A DNA stretch of 5,869 nucleotides from SOKG01 sp964502665 (GTDB lineage Bacteria; Chloroflexota; Dehalococcoidia; SZUA-161), in contig CAZCXP010000148.1 in the NCBI GenBank assembly GCA_964502665.1, positions 1 through 5,869 on the forward strand, written 5' to 3'. The position numbers and the translations under genes were made by a program. Of the stretch, positions 1 through 5,572 are shown one piece after another (position 1 is the stretch's first letter; every line of letters starts with the position of its first letter). A model generated the notes under the pieces. That model saw only the letters and a program-made list of their open reading frames with translations, made no database searches and was not told the origin of the DNA.

Positions 1-12
1 TAGGAAACGCTG

Positions 13-807
13 ATGGCTAACTACGAGATAGTACATATCGCAATAGCTCCGCCGGATACCCTTGATGCAAATCTCGTAAGAGATGTGGCAGCTGTTATCA
101 ACAAAAGCCCTTATGACACGCGCCTTCTCCTGGTCGGACAGATTCCAAAAATCATTGCCCACTGTCAAAGCATGCAGGTGGCCGAATCGATGGCCCAAAG
201 GCTGAGGGACTTGGGCCTTCTGGCGATTGTCTGCAAGGATTCGGACCTTCACACGCCTTCACTAACCTTCAGGGCACACACTATAGCATTCAGGGAGGGA
301 GAAGTGGTATTCTGGGACAAAGGCGGCCAAGAGAGAAGAATGGAGTCAAGCAATGTCTTCCTGATTCTCAAGGGAAAGAAGCATAATTACACAGAGGAAG
401 AGAAAATAGATACCAAGATGAAGTTTAGTTTGCCCGCAACGGTGCTGATGGGTGGCATCCCTATTTGGCGCAGAGTCAGACAGCAAACCAAGGACACTTC
501 CCTTCGATCTGAATATTTCATGAGGCTTTATGATTGGAAATCCTCGGAAACCAGCGTAGAGATCCTGCAAGGTCACATGAACTATTCAGTGTTAGGTGCT
601 AAGATGACTCTTTCCTCTCTCACAAACTTCAGCACCCTGGCTACGAAACTGCAGGAGATATTACCTCAAGCAATTTTTGATGACAGGCTAGTGAAACCTT
701 CGGGGGTAAGTGCGTCTTCTAGCCGAGTCTCGGAAGATATTGAGACAAACTGCAAGTTGATTTACTTGTTCTACTTGGTGACGAGAGGTCTCGACTCGAC
801 TGCATAG
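13..807 (+). CDS. Uncharacterised 264-residue protein
   Basis: I do not recognise this protein and assign no function. The start is supported by an AGGAA ribosome-binding site at 2-6, six bases before the ATG, and by an in-frame TAG at 1-3 that rules out a longer form. Residues 1-78 look like a compact alpha/beta unit: strand (YEIVHIAIA), helix (NLVRDVAAVIN), strand (TRLLLVG), a QIPKIIA turn, a helix (AESMAQRLRDLGL), then strand (AIVCK). The order vaguely recalls ClpS/L7-L12-like folds, which is only inference. Residues 83-125 are strand-rich and end in a charged stretch (KGKKHNYTEEEK). Residues 130-160 and 165-230 are mixed, with a tail rich in serine around 230-240. There is no signal peptide and no clear membrane segment, so it is probably cytoplasmic. 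It is convergent with the Rieske gene and shows no operon partner inside the window. Confidence 0.7.
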   Translation: MANYEIVHIAIAPPDTLDANLVRDVAAVINKSPYDTRLLLVGQIPKIIAHCQSMQVAESMAQRLRDLGLLAIVCKDSDLHTPSLTFRAHTIAFREGEVVFWDKGGQERRMESSNVFLILKGKKHNYTEEEKIDTKMKFSLPATVLMGGIPIWRRVRQQTKDTSLRSEYFMRLYDWKSSETSVEILQGHMNYSVLGAKMTLSSLTNFSTLATKLQEILPQAIFDDRLVKPSGVSASSSRVSEDIETNCKLIYLFYLVTRGLDSTA

Positions 808-864
808 CTAAGTCATGTTGAGAGGCTGGTAACACATAGAATCTGAACACTGTAAGCAGAATCC

Positions 865-886
865 GGCTTATAGACTGTCTATAGCC
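865..886. terminator. Hairpin between convergent genes, possible terminator
   Basis: TATAGAC-T-GTCTATA at 869-883 is a perfect 15-base palindrome. GGC at 865-867 and GCC at 884-886 extend it, with one bulged T at 868. It lies about 58 bases after the stop of the 13-807 gene, in the gap before the oppositely transcribed Rieske gene, so it could fold in either transcript. There is no T-run directly after it on either strand, so intrinsic termination is uncertain. A dimeric-regulator site is the alternative. Nothing else convincing was seen in 808-1084. Confidence 0.3.
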
Positions 887-1084
887 TTCTATCAGCATAT
901 CTAACATTTTGGCTTACTGTTGGCCTCTCGGAAGGAGCTTCATGATCGGGTCTATGTGGCTTAATCTATCAATAGTTCGGTATATGCTGAAGGCCCAGAA
1001 GCAGTAGATTCTTTGGTGTTTCTGTCGTTGACAAGGTGCACCAACCCCAAAAGTGCGCAACTAGGGCTGGGTCGGGGGACTCTC

Positions 1085-2068
1085 TCACTTCTCGTCTTTC
1101 CCCATCAACTCTTGTCGCCGTCGCCGGTACTCAATGATGGGCCTATCGGCCTGAATCAATTGTTCACCAATCTGCAACCTCGAGGCCTTGGGTCGTTGCG
1201 TTACCACAACTCTTCGATCCTGGTGTGCAATCAGCAAGTTGAAAGGCATGGCAAGTCGGTTTACCAGTTCGCGTATCAATGGTGCGCCGATAAACTTCTG
1301 ATAGAATCGGAGATAGAGCAAAGTATTTTCTTCATCTATGGGCACAAACGCTGCCAGTATCCGCACCTTCTCGCCAATGTGGTTCTGCCACAGGTTGGGG
1401 AAGATAAACTCCAGTTTGAAATCCTTGTTTGGGTCTGGGACGGGCACCTCTTCAGGTTTGCGTGGAGGTGCGCCGTCGTCAACACGGTTGTAGAAATAGA
1501 CGAAAAACATGTGTTCAGATACCCATTCCATGCCAGGCCCGTCCACGAGAGTACGTCCTCCACGGCCAATAGTATTGTGATGAACGAAAGGTAAGTGCGC
1601 CACATCGAGTTGGTTCTCGATCACTCGAGAATAATGAGCCTGCCAATGGTCGCAGGTCTTAGCATAGGAGAAGTCCTCGTCTATGTCATCAAAAAAGCGC
1701 GGCGGTTTCAAGTCCGTGGGCGGGTTCTCGCCCCACCAGATCCAGATAAGATCATGAGCCTCGTAGGTGGGGTAGCTGTGAATCCCGAAGCGCTCATGAA
1801 CAGGCGCATTTCTGCCATTGGCAGGGATTCTGATGACGCGTCCCGAGCGTTCATACTCGAAACCATGGAAGGGGCACTGCAGGTGACCATGGATCACCTT
1901 CCCTGTGCTTAACTGGACACCGCGGTGGACACACTTGTCGTGGAAGCAACTGACTCTGCCTGTCCCATCTCGCCAAAAAACCAGTTTTTCGCCCATGCGA
2001 GTTACACCGACGGGCTTACCTCTTACTTGGCTGGAATCCAATACGACATACCAGAGGTTTGGAATCAC
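1085..2068 (-). CDS. Rieske [2Fe-2S] oxygenase, alpha subunit (327 aa)
   Basis: This is a ring-hydroxylating or demethylating oxygenase component that uses electrons from a separate reductase to activate O2 at a mononuclear iron. The Rieske domain is at about residues 5-110, with C46-V-H48 and C65-P-F-H68 (spacing CxH-x16-CxxH) as cluster ligands. The catalytic domain holds D155-x2-H158-x4-H163, where D155 is the expected bridging aspartate and H158/H163 are iron ligands, and D284 in AHQDRRVV fits the third ligand. The length and compact Rieske-first layout match single-component alpha subunits of the vanillate demethylase/phthalate dioxygenase type; the substrate cannot be read from sequence. 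The start is GTG, supported by AAGGAGG (2080-2074) five bases upstream; an in-frame stop a few codons further up excludes an earlier start. It lies 182 bases downstream of the racemase-like gene on the same strand. No reductase or ferredoxin gene is in the window, so its partner is elsewhere. Confidence 0.92.
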   Translation of the reverse strand: MIPNLWYVVLDSSQVRGKPVGVTRMGEKLVFWRDGTGRVSCFHDKCVHRGVQLSTGKVIHGHLQCPFHGFEYERSGRVIRIPANGRNAPVHERFGIHSYPTYEAHDLIWIWWGENPPTDLKPPRFFDDIDEDFSYAKTCDHWQAHYSRVIENQLDVAHLPFVHHNTIGRGGRTLVDGPGMEWVSEHMFFVYFYNRVDDGAPPRKPEEVPVPDPNKDFKLEFIFPNLWQNHIGEKVRILAAFVPIDEENTLLYLRFYQKFIGAPLIRELVNRLAMPFNLLIAHQDRRVVVTQRPKASRLQIGEQLIQADRPIIEYRRRRQELMGKDEK

Positions 2069-2073
2069 ACCAG

Positions 2074-2080
2074 CCTCCTT
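2074..2080 (-). promoter_or_regulatory. Ribosome-binding site fixing the GTG start of the Rieske gene
   Basis: AAGGAGG on the minus strand, five bases before GTG at 2068-2066. It is a near-perfect anti-16S match and explains the non-ATG start. Confidence 0.8.
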
Positions 2081-2112
2081 ACCTCATCATGCCCAATATC
2101 TAACCTAATGAT

Positions 2113-2121
2113 ATGATACCA
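2113..2121 (-). promoter_or_regulatory. Possible extended -10 promoter for the Rieske gene
   Basis: The minus strand reads TGG-TATCAT, a TGn extended -10 with five of six bases of TATAAT. It would start RNA near 2106, leaving a leader of roughly 38 bases. No good -35 lies 16-18 bases upstream. The gene may instead be read through from the upstream racemase-like gene. Confidence 0.3.
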
Positions 2122-2148
2122 TATATCGCTTGTGAGTCTTACTTGTTG

Positions 2149-2173
2149 GGGAACAATTAGACGATTTGTTCCC
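2149..2173. repeat. Inverted repeat between the two catabolic genes
   Basis: GGGAACAA (2149-2156) and TTGTTCCC (2166-2173) are perfect 8-base inverted arms around a 9-base loop. A second small palindrome, GTTCC-CT-GGAAC (2168-2179), overlaps the right arm. No T-run follows in the minus direction, so a rho-independent terminator is unlikely. An operator or RNA-processing hairpin in the intergenic region is possible. Confidence 0.35.
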
Positions 2174-2250
2174 TGGAACCTGCTCAGAACGGAAATGCCT
2201 CGAGTACAGCTTGAGTTACACCTGGATCACATTGCTCTCCAAAATGGCTT

Positions 2251-3429
2251 CTATTCGATTACCCCCTCCTCGCTGAGACTTCTGATCTCCTCTTGGCTGG
2301 CACCAATAACGTCACTCAGTATCTCATGGGTGTGCTCGCCGTACAGGGGGGGACGGCTTCTGGGCTTGACGGGGGTGTCCGAGAACCTGAAGGGGCTTTT
2401 CAAGAGCTTTACTCTGCCTATCTTGGGATGATCTACCTCGACCACCAGCCCTCGGTATTCCACGTGGGGGTCGGCCAGGGCCTCCTCCACGGTGTTAACC
2501 GGCGCTCCTGCAACGTCTGCCTCGTCGAAAAGCCTGAGCCACTCGTCTCTGTCCCTAGTGGCAAAAATGTCGCAGAACGCCACATACATTTCTTTCTGCT
2601 TCTCAACCGGCGCGAAATGCTGATCTTCAAAGTCCTGTCTGTCAACCAGTCGGCAGAAATTGGACCACGTATGTGGTTCGAGGCAGGATAGGGCAACATA
2701 GGAGCCGTCCTTTGTTTGGTAGACGTTCAGCCACGCTTGATCGCTGCCCGTAGGAAGCTCGCTCCGCTCAGCTATCATTCCGCTGGCCAGATACATCATG
2801 TTCATAACCCAGTTCATAAACACAACCCCATCCGTGATAGAAACGTCGATAAACTGGCCCCTGCCTGTTCTCTCCCTGGCGTATAGAGCGGCCAGGATGG
2901 CGCTTATGGCCTGGATGTTGCCGCCAGCCATGTCTGCTATCTGGGGAGAGATGACATGAATCGGGGGCCTGTCCTTAGAGCCAGTGGCTCCTAAGATCCC
3001 GGTCAGGGCGACCACATTGATGTCGTGGGCTCCACGGTTGGCATAAGGACTCTCCTGCCCGTAGCCTGTAATCGCGCAGTAGATTAACCGCGGGTTGCGC
3101 TTGCTCAGTGTCTCATAGTCCATACCCAGGCGCGCCGATGCTCCAGGACGGAACCCCTCAATAAGCACGTCTGTATTGTCTACGATACGGTAAACGATGT
3201 CTCTCCCCTTCTCGTGTTTGAGGTTGATCGCGATGCTTTTCTTGTTGCAGTTCATGCCGACGTAGCGAAACCAGGTGTCGTCAGTAAACATAAAGGATTG
3301 CGTACCACTCGTGCGGGGCGTTTCCACCGTAATTACCTCGGCGCCAAAATCAGCCATGATCATCGAGGTATACCTCCCCGGGCTATTCCGCGACAGATCT
3401 AACACCTTTACTCCATCCAGTGGACCCAT
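2251..3429 (-). CDS. CaiB/BaiF family III enzyme, probably alpha-methylacyl-CoA racemase-like (392 aa)
   Basis: Family III enzymes are interlocked dimers that transfer CoA between acids or epimerise 2-methylacyl-CoA. The N-terminus (MGPLDGVKVLDLSR, then MIMADFGAEVITVE) is the usual family opening, and NKKSIAINLKHEKGR and ADVLIEGFRPG-like segments (here TDVLIEGFRPG) follow. Three residues match the catalytic set known from mycobacterial alpha-methylacyl-CoA racemase (H126, D156, E241): H135 in GAHDIN, D166 in IADMAGG and E251 in SCLEPHTW. Spacings of 31 and 85 residues compare with 30 and 85 in that enzyme. CoA-transferases usually keep the aspartate but lack this histidine, so a racemase-type role is inferred. 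The length is normal for the family. I chose ATG 3429-3427, not the in-frame ATG at 3444-3442, because GAGGAG (3442-3437) sits seven bases before the former and overlaps the latter. The Rieske gene follows in the same direction. Confidence 0.92.
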   Translation of the reverse strand: MGPLDGVKVLDLSRNSPGRYTSMIMADFGAEVITVETPRTSGTQSFMFTDDTWFRYVGMNCNKKSIAINLKHEKGRDIVYRIVDNTDVLIEGFRPGASARLGMDYETLSKRNPRLIYCAITGYGQESPYANRGAHDINVVALTGILGATGSKDRPPIHVISPQIADMAGGNIQAISAILAALYARERTGRGQFIDVSITDGVVFMNWVMNMMYLASGMIAERSELPTGSDQAWLNVYQTKDGSYVALSCLEPHTWSNFCRLVDRQDFEDQHFAPVEKQKEMYVAFCDIFATRDRDEWLRLFDEADVAGAPVNTVEEALADPHVEYRGLVVEVDHPKIGRVKLLKSPFRFSDTPVKPRSRPPLYGEHTHEILSDVIGASQEEIRSLSEEGVIE

Positions 3430-3436
3430 GTACTCA

Positions 3437-3442
3437 CTCCTC
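3437..3442 (-). promoter_or_regulatory. Ribosome-binding site deciding the start of the CaiB/BaiF gene
   Basis: GAGGAG on the minus strand, seven bases before ATG at 3429. It overlaps the upstream ATG at 3444-3442, which has no good site of its own, so the five-residue-shorter protein is favoured. Confidence 0.65.
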
Positions 3443-3461
3443 ATTCATTCAGGATGTCGCC

Positions 3462-3491
3462 AGTATATCATTGGGCCAAGAAAAGGGACAA
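3462..3491 (-). promoter_or_regulatory. Sigma70-like promoter for the CaiB/BaiF gene
   Basis: The minus strand has TTGTCC (3491-3486) as -35 (four of six consensus bases), an 18-base spacer, and TATACT (3467-3462) as -10 (five of six). RNA would start near 3455, giving a leader of about 26 bases with the ribosome site placed for the ATG at 3429. It probably drives both minus-strand catabolic genes. Confidence 0.45.
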
Positions 3492-3683
3492 CTAGCTCTC
3501 TGGCCTAGAAACAAGCCCTTTTCGAGCGCCAACCCATCAAAGAACAACCCAGACTGTAGGTATCTCATTTTTGGAGCAGCAGATTTTGTCGATGGTCTAC
3601 AAAAAGGGCTCGCTTTGGGAGCACCGCAGTGGGCTCGGTTTGGCAAAATGGCCAGATCCCCAGACTTCGAGGCCGGTGCCTGA
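3492..3683. other. Non-coding stretch with a short imperfect tandem repeat
   Basis: No convincing gene is present; the open frames on both strands lack recognisable motifs and a supported start. The sequence is unusually repetitive for an intergenic region. GGGCTCGCTTTGG at 3606-3618 recurs with one change at 3631-3643 (25-base period). GCCCTTTT at 3515-3522 is the inverse of AAAAGGGC at 3602-3609. It may be a dispersed intergenic repeat or the remains of a mobile element, which only a genome search could show. Confidence 0.35.
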
Positions 3684-3685
3684 TT

Positions 3686-3756
3686 TTCCACCAAATTGCG
3701 ACCAAAATTCCACGAATTTCCACTGAACAAGGTACACTGGAGACCAAGATTTCCAC
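3686..3756. repeat. Phased TTCCAC boxes with an AAATTC/GAATTT inverted repeat
   Basis: TTCCAC occurs four times on the plus strand, starting at 3686, 3708, 3718 and 3751. The intervals are 22, 10 and 33 bases, close to whole turns of the helix. AAATTC (3705-3710) and GAATTT (3714-3719) form a 6-3-6 inverted repeat across two of the boxes. This is arranged like a regulator-binding array upstream of the exported-protein gene, but no regulator is known. Confidence 0.3.
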
Positions 3757-3760
3757 CTGC

Positions 3761-3817
3761 CCATGTTACATTTGTGCTCTAGGACAGCATCGTCGGTCGT
3801 ATACCATGTTGTGCTCT
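3761..3817 (+). repeat. Direct repeat CCATG...TTGTGCTCT
   Basis: TTGTGCTCT occurs at 3772-3780 and 3809-3817, a 37-base period. Each copy is preceded by CCATGTT (3761-3767 and 3804-3810), and the first copy carries a short insertion between the two parts. It lies just before the shared leader element. TATACC at 3800-3805 is a possible -10, but no matching -35 was found. Confidence 0.35.
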
Positions 3818-3826
3818 TATCGCTTC

Positions 3827-3947
3827 CACGGGCAGACGTCAATTCGACCGAAAGTCGTTCGCATGCTGATTTTCGCTCTGCTACCGATGAGGGGGCAGAG
3901 CTTTGCAGCGGCATAGGAGCAGCAAGCGGGAAACGGGACATGTTCTT
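3827..3947 (+). other. Shared leader element, copy A (possible structured RNA)
   Basis: This stretch matches 5345-5507 in ordered blocks. CACGGGCAGACGTC (3827-3840) agrees at 12 of 14 positions. The 38-base block 3843-3880 is about 77% identical by hand alignment, ending CTGATTTT...CTCTG. GAGCAGCAAG (3917-3926) and TGTTCTT (3941-3947) complete the series. Hairpins can form: CGAC (3845-3848) with GTCG (3854-3857) around CGAAA, and GCTCTGC (3875-3881) with GCAGAGC (3895-3901). Both copies precede exported-protein genes on the same strand. I could not match it to a known riboswitch; a structured leader RNA or an intergenic repeat are both possible. Confidence 0.4.
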
Positions 3948-3994
3948 CCCAGGTAACATTTTGCGAGAGAGGCGAATAGAGATGATGACCGAAC

Positions 3995-4011
3995 AAGGAG
4001 TAATCCGAATG
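3995..4011 (+). promoter_or_regulatory. Strong ribosome-binding site and alternative start for the exported protein
   Basis: AAGGAG (3995-4000) stands eight bases before ATG 4009-4011, which is in frame with the gene annotated from 4153. This is the best ribosome site near the gene and has the same layout as that of the 5640 gene. Using it would add 48 basic residues (MKRAAVRNFR...) before the signal peptide, which is unusual. Both starts remain open. Confidence 0.4.
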
Positions 4012-4152
4012 AAGCGGGCAGCAGTGAGGAACTTCCGGATTGCCACGTTGCTGCATGTCAGCAAGCACTATCTGCGGTGTCTGTCGAACTTGTCGAGATG
4101 GCAACAACCAAGCCAAGGGGCCGGCCAACATTCTGTGAGAGGCGATGGACGG

Positions 4153-4878
4153 ATGACGAAGACCAGGCCCGGGTGCTACTTCTCTCTGTGTCTCATCCTT
4201 GTCATCGCCTTGCTGTTGGCCTCGTCGCATGTGGCAATGGCGGACACGGCTTTGAATGATCAGGAGCCGCAGTGGTTTCTGACCGACGAACTATTGGGCG
4301 AGGCGCATGATCATGGTGAGAGCCACACGTGGCCGCTGTACGAGATGGTGAGAGGGGATAGCTCGTTGCCTGAAGGGGCAGTCGCCGTACCCCTCGGCAG
4401 CTGCAGCATTTGGATGGCTGATTATTCCACACCGCAACCGGCACCATTCGGGAACGGCGCGTGGAATGCCAAGATAATGTTGAGCCAGGCGCCATGTGAC
4501 GGAGAAGAGTTAGGTGTCTATTTGGGATACATATTGCCGGACGGCTTCGGTGGATTGGAATTCAGAGCGACTGGCAGCGGTGAGGCATACAAAGTCACTG
4601 GCCAGGGCCGGATACGGTGGTTCGAGGTTACCATAGACGCGGATGAGTTCACCGTGCCCGCGGGTGGGTGGCTGGCATTTAAAGTAGTGAACGAAACATG
4701 CTTGAATCCTCTCGAGGTGAGGACAGGACAAAGCTGTGGTTGGGTCAAACCGCCCGACGATCCGACGTATCCGGTACCCGAGCTTCCAGGGCTCGTCCTT
4801 CTCGGAATCGGCCTCTTTGGGCTAGCTGGGTGGATGGGGCTGAGAAGCCGGAGGGTAATCCGCTACGCCAAGAAGTAA
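4153..4878 (+). CDS. Exported protein with PEP-CTERM-like sorting tail (241 aa)
   Basis: The function is not recognised, but the targeting is clear. Residues 1-30 form a signal peptide: a basic start (MTKTR), hydrophobic core (SLCLILVIALLLA) and an AMA/DT cleavage site. The mature region, about 31-205, is rich in predicted strands, aromatic residues and glycine. It has four cysteines (C84, C115, C183, C195) that could form two disulfides, and a strand-like FTVPAGGWLAFKVVN near 166-180. The C-terminus has a short proline/aspartate linker, VPELPG (208-213), a hydrophobic helix to about 230, then a basic tail (RSRRVIRYAKK). That three-part end resembles PEP-CTERM and related exosortase or archaeosortase sorting signals, with VPEL in place of VPEP. 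A plain membrane anchor is the alternative. GAGAGG ten bases before the ATG is a weak ribosome site; ATG 4009 has a stronger one. The frame stays open back to 3763, but that part overlaps the leader element and looks non-coding. Confidence 0.75.
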   Translation: MTKTRPGCYFSLCLILVIALLLASSHVAMADTALNDQEPQWFLTDELLGEAHDHGESHTWPLYEMVRGDSSLPEGAVAVPLGSCSIWMADYSTPQPAPFGNGAWNAKIMLSQAPCDGEELGVYLGYILPDGFGGLEFRATGSGEAYKVTGQGRIRWFEVTIDADEFTVPAGGWLAFKVVNETCLNPLEVRTGQSCGWVKPPDDPTYPVPELPGLVLLGIGLFGLAGWMGLRSRRVIRYAKK

Positions 4879-4897
4879 TATGAAGGCTCTTTTCAGT

Positions 4898-4925
4898 AGC
4901 CGGTATACTATGCCACATACCGGCT
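4898..4925 (+). terminator. Hairpin 19 bases after the exported-protein gene
   Basis: AGCCGGTAT (4898-4906) and ATACCGGCT (4917-4925) are perfect 9-base inverted arms with a 10-base loop, just after the stop at 4878. The position and stem strength suit a transcript end, but a T-run is missing after the stem. It may be a weak or factor-assisted terminator, or a 3' stabilising hairpin. Confidence 0.5.
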
Positions 4926-4968
4926 CGGTCGAGGGTGCATGGATGGCAATAGGCTCACGGGTGCCTGT

Positions 4969-5192
4969 CTACGCCTTGAGTTTCTGAATTACCCCGCCCG
5001 GGTCCGGGAATCGGCCTGTTTGGTACTTGGAGAACACAAGTTTGTAATCTGCGATAACGTCAAAGATACCGTTATGGCCAGGGACCAGCTTTGCCCTCTC
5101 CAAATCCGCCTTGCTGGGCCTGCTCTGACCCTGCAAACTCGCAGCTTGCCTCATTCTACCGCGATATGTGCACTGGCGCAAGAAGCCTCCAT
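4969..5192 (-). pseudogene. Frameshifted SelW-like (Rdx family) thiol-redox gene
   Basis: The minus strand encodes LVPGHNGIFDV, then KLVFSK, then TGRFPDPG and VIQKL, ending at TAG 4971-4969. This is the conserved C-terminal half of SelT/SelW/SelH (Rdx) proteins, small thioredoxin-fold redox proteins with an N-terminal CxxC or CxxU motif. Upstream in the same frame, QCTYRGRMRQAASL fits the segment after the second cysteine, at roughly family-normal distance (31 residues from that Cys to VP). The first cysteine is missing in this frame (LRQC). The +1 frame has ATG at 5192-5190 and reads MEASCA; restoring one base at the GG of 5175-5176 would give MEASCAQC joined to TYRGR, an intact CxQC and a protein of about 74 residues. 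A single-base deletion, real or a sequencing error, is inferred. No good ribosome site precedes the ATG. Confidence 0.55.
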
Positions 5193-5233
5193 TGAAGAAA
5201 AGTGGAAATAGGTGGTGAAAAGGTAAAGAACAG

Positions 5234-5284
5234 GCACTAAGTGCAAACAATGGGAGGAAAAGTGAAGTGAAATTGGGTGAAGTG
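5234..5284 (+). repeat. Palindrome and tandem GTGAAGTG boxes upstream of a promoter
   Basis: GCACT-A-AGTGC (5234-5244) is an 11-base palindrome. GTGAAGTG occurs twice, at 5262-5269 and 5277-5284 (15-base period), ending two bases before the -35 at 5287. The purine-rich region between them is A-rich. The placement suits an activator or UP-element-like region, but no binding protein is known. Confidence 0.35.
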
Positions 5285-5286
5285 TA

Positions 5287-5315
5287 TTGACAGGTGCTGA
5301 CCAGACTGGTATAAG
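5287..5315 (+). promoter_or_regulatory. Near-consensus sigma70 promoter of the second exported-protein gene
   Basis: TTGACA (5287-5292) is a perfect -35. After a 17-base spacer, TATAAG (5310-5315) matches five of six -10 bases. RNA would start near 5322, about 318 bases before the ATG at 5640, so the transcript has a long leader containing copy B of the shared element. Confidence 0.75.
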
Positions 5316-5335
5316 CACGTCTGCGTGCCTTTTTT
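5315..5335 (+). terminator. Short GC hairpin with T-run at the promoter start site
   Basis: GCACG (5315-5319) and CGTGC (5324-5328) around TCTG, followed by six T (5330-5335), look like a small rho-independent terminator. It overlaps the -10 of the promoter at 5287-5315, so RNA from that promoter lacks the full stem. It could only stop transcription arriving from upstream, where no plus-strand gene is close. The stem has only five pairs, so it may be chance. Confidence 0.3.
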
Positions 5336-5344
5336 CGGGAGATT

Positions 5345-5507
5345 CATGGGCAGATGTCGGCACTGCTAGCTCCAAATTGCTCCCTGGATAGAGCGACCTT
5401 GGTGCGACCAGAAGTCGCTTGAGATTCTGATTTTGGCTCTGTCCCAAGCGACGGGCGGACATTGGATAGCGCCTCAGGGCGTGAGCAGTCAAGGAGAGAG
5501 TGTTCTT
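5345..5507 (+). other. Shared leader element, copy B (possible structured RNA)
   Basis: This is the counterpart of 3827-3947, lying in the leader that begins near 5322. Blocks are CATGGGCAGATGTC (5345-5358), 5403-5441 (CGACC...GAAGTCG...CTGATTTT...CTCTG), GAGCAGTCAAG (5483-5493) and TGTTCTT (5501-5507). Copy B carries extra sequence that builds a longer hairpin: AGCGAC (5392-5397) pairs with GTCGCT (5414-5419), with inner TGGT/ACCA closing a GCG loop. TGTCC (5440-5444) can pair with GGACA (5457-5461), at a place similar to the GCTCTGC stem of copy A but with different bases. That is weak evidence of conserved structure. Confidence 0.4.
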
Positions 5508-5572
5508 TGGATAGTCTGGGCATCCATCGAGAAAAGGGGAGGGGAGAATAAACCATAGCTTAGCGAAAGTTA

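Noticed and set aside
902..1066. Minus-strand open frame reading YCFWAFSIYRTIDRL...KLLPRGQQ before a TAA
   Set aside because: The composition looks protein-like but no family match, start codon or ribosome site was found, so it may be chance or a very short remnant.
1013..1594. Plus-strand open frames opposite the Rieske gene
   Set aside because: They are antisense shadows of a gene with all its metal-ligand motifs intact, and show no motifs of their own.
3827..3901. c-di-GMP-I (GEMM) riboswitch, suggested by CACGGGCAGA...GAAA...TACCGATG
   Set aside because: The conserved core (CACGCA-AGGGCAAACC ... GGGACGCAAAGCC) is absent; only short stretches resemble it.
3597..4064. Minus-strand open frames across 3449-4230
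   Set aside because: They have unusual composition (rich in Ser, Pro, Arg, Cys), no supported starts and no motifs. They lie over the repeat-rich gap and leader of the exported-protein gene.
3763..4152. Open frame continuous with the exported protein, giving a 371-residue product
   Set aside because: A normal signal peptide starts at 4153, the upstream part shows no domain, and it overlaps the leader element that is repeated at 5345-5507 in non-coding sequence.
4141..4165. Fluoride-riboswitch-like GGCGATGG
   Set aside because: The string coincides with the start codon region, and the required pseudoknot and terminator context are missing.
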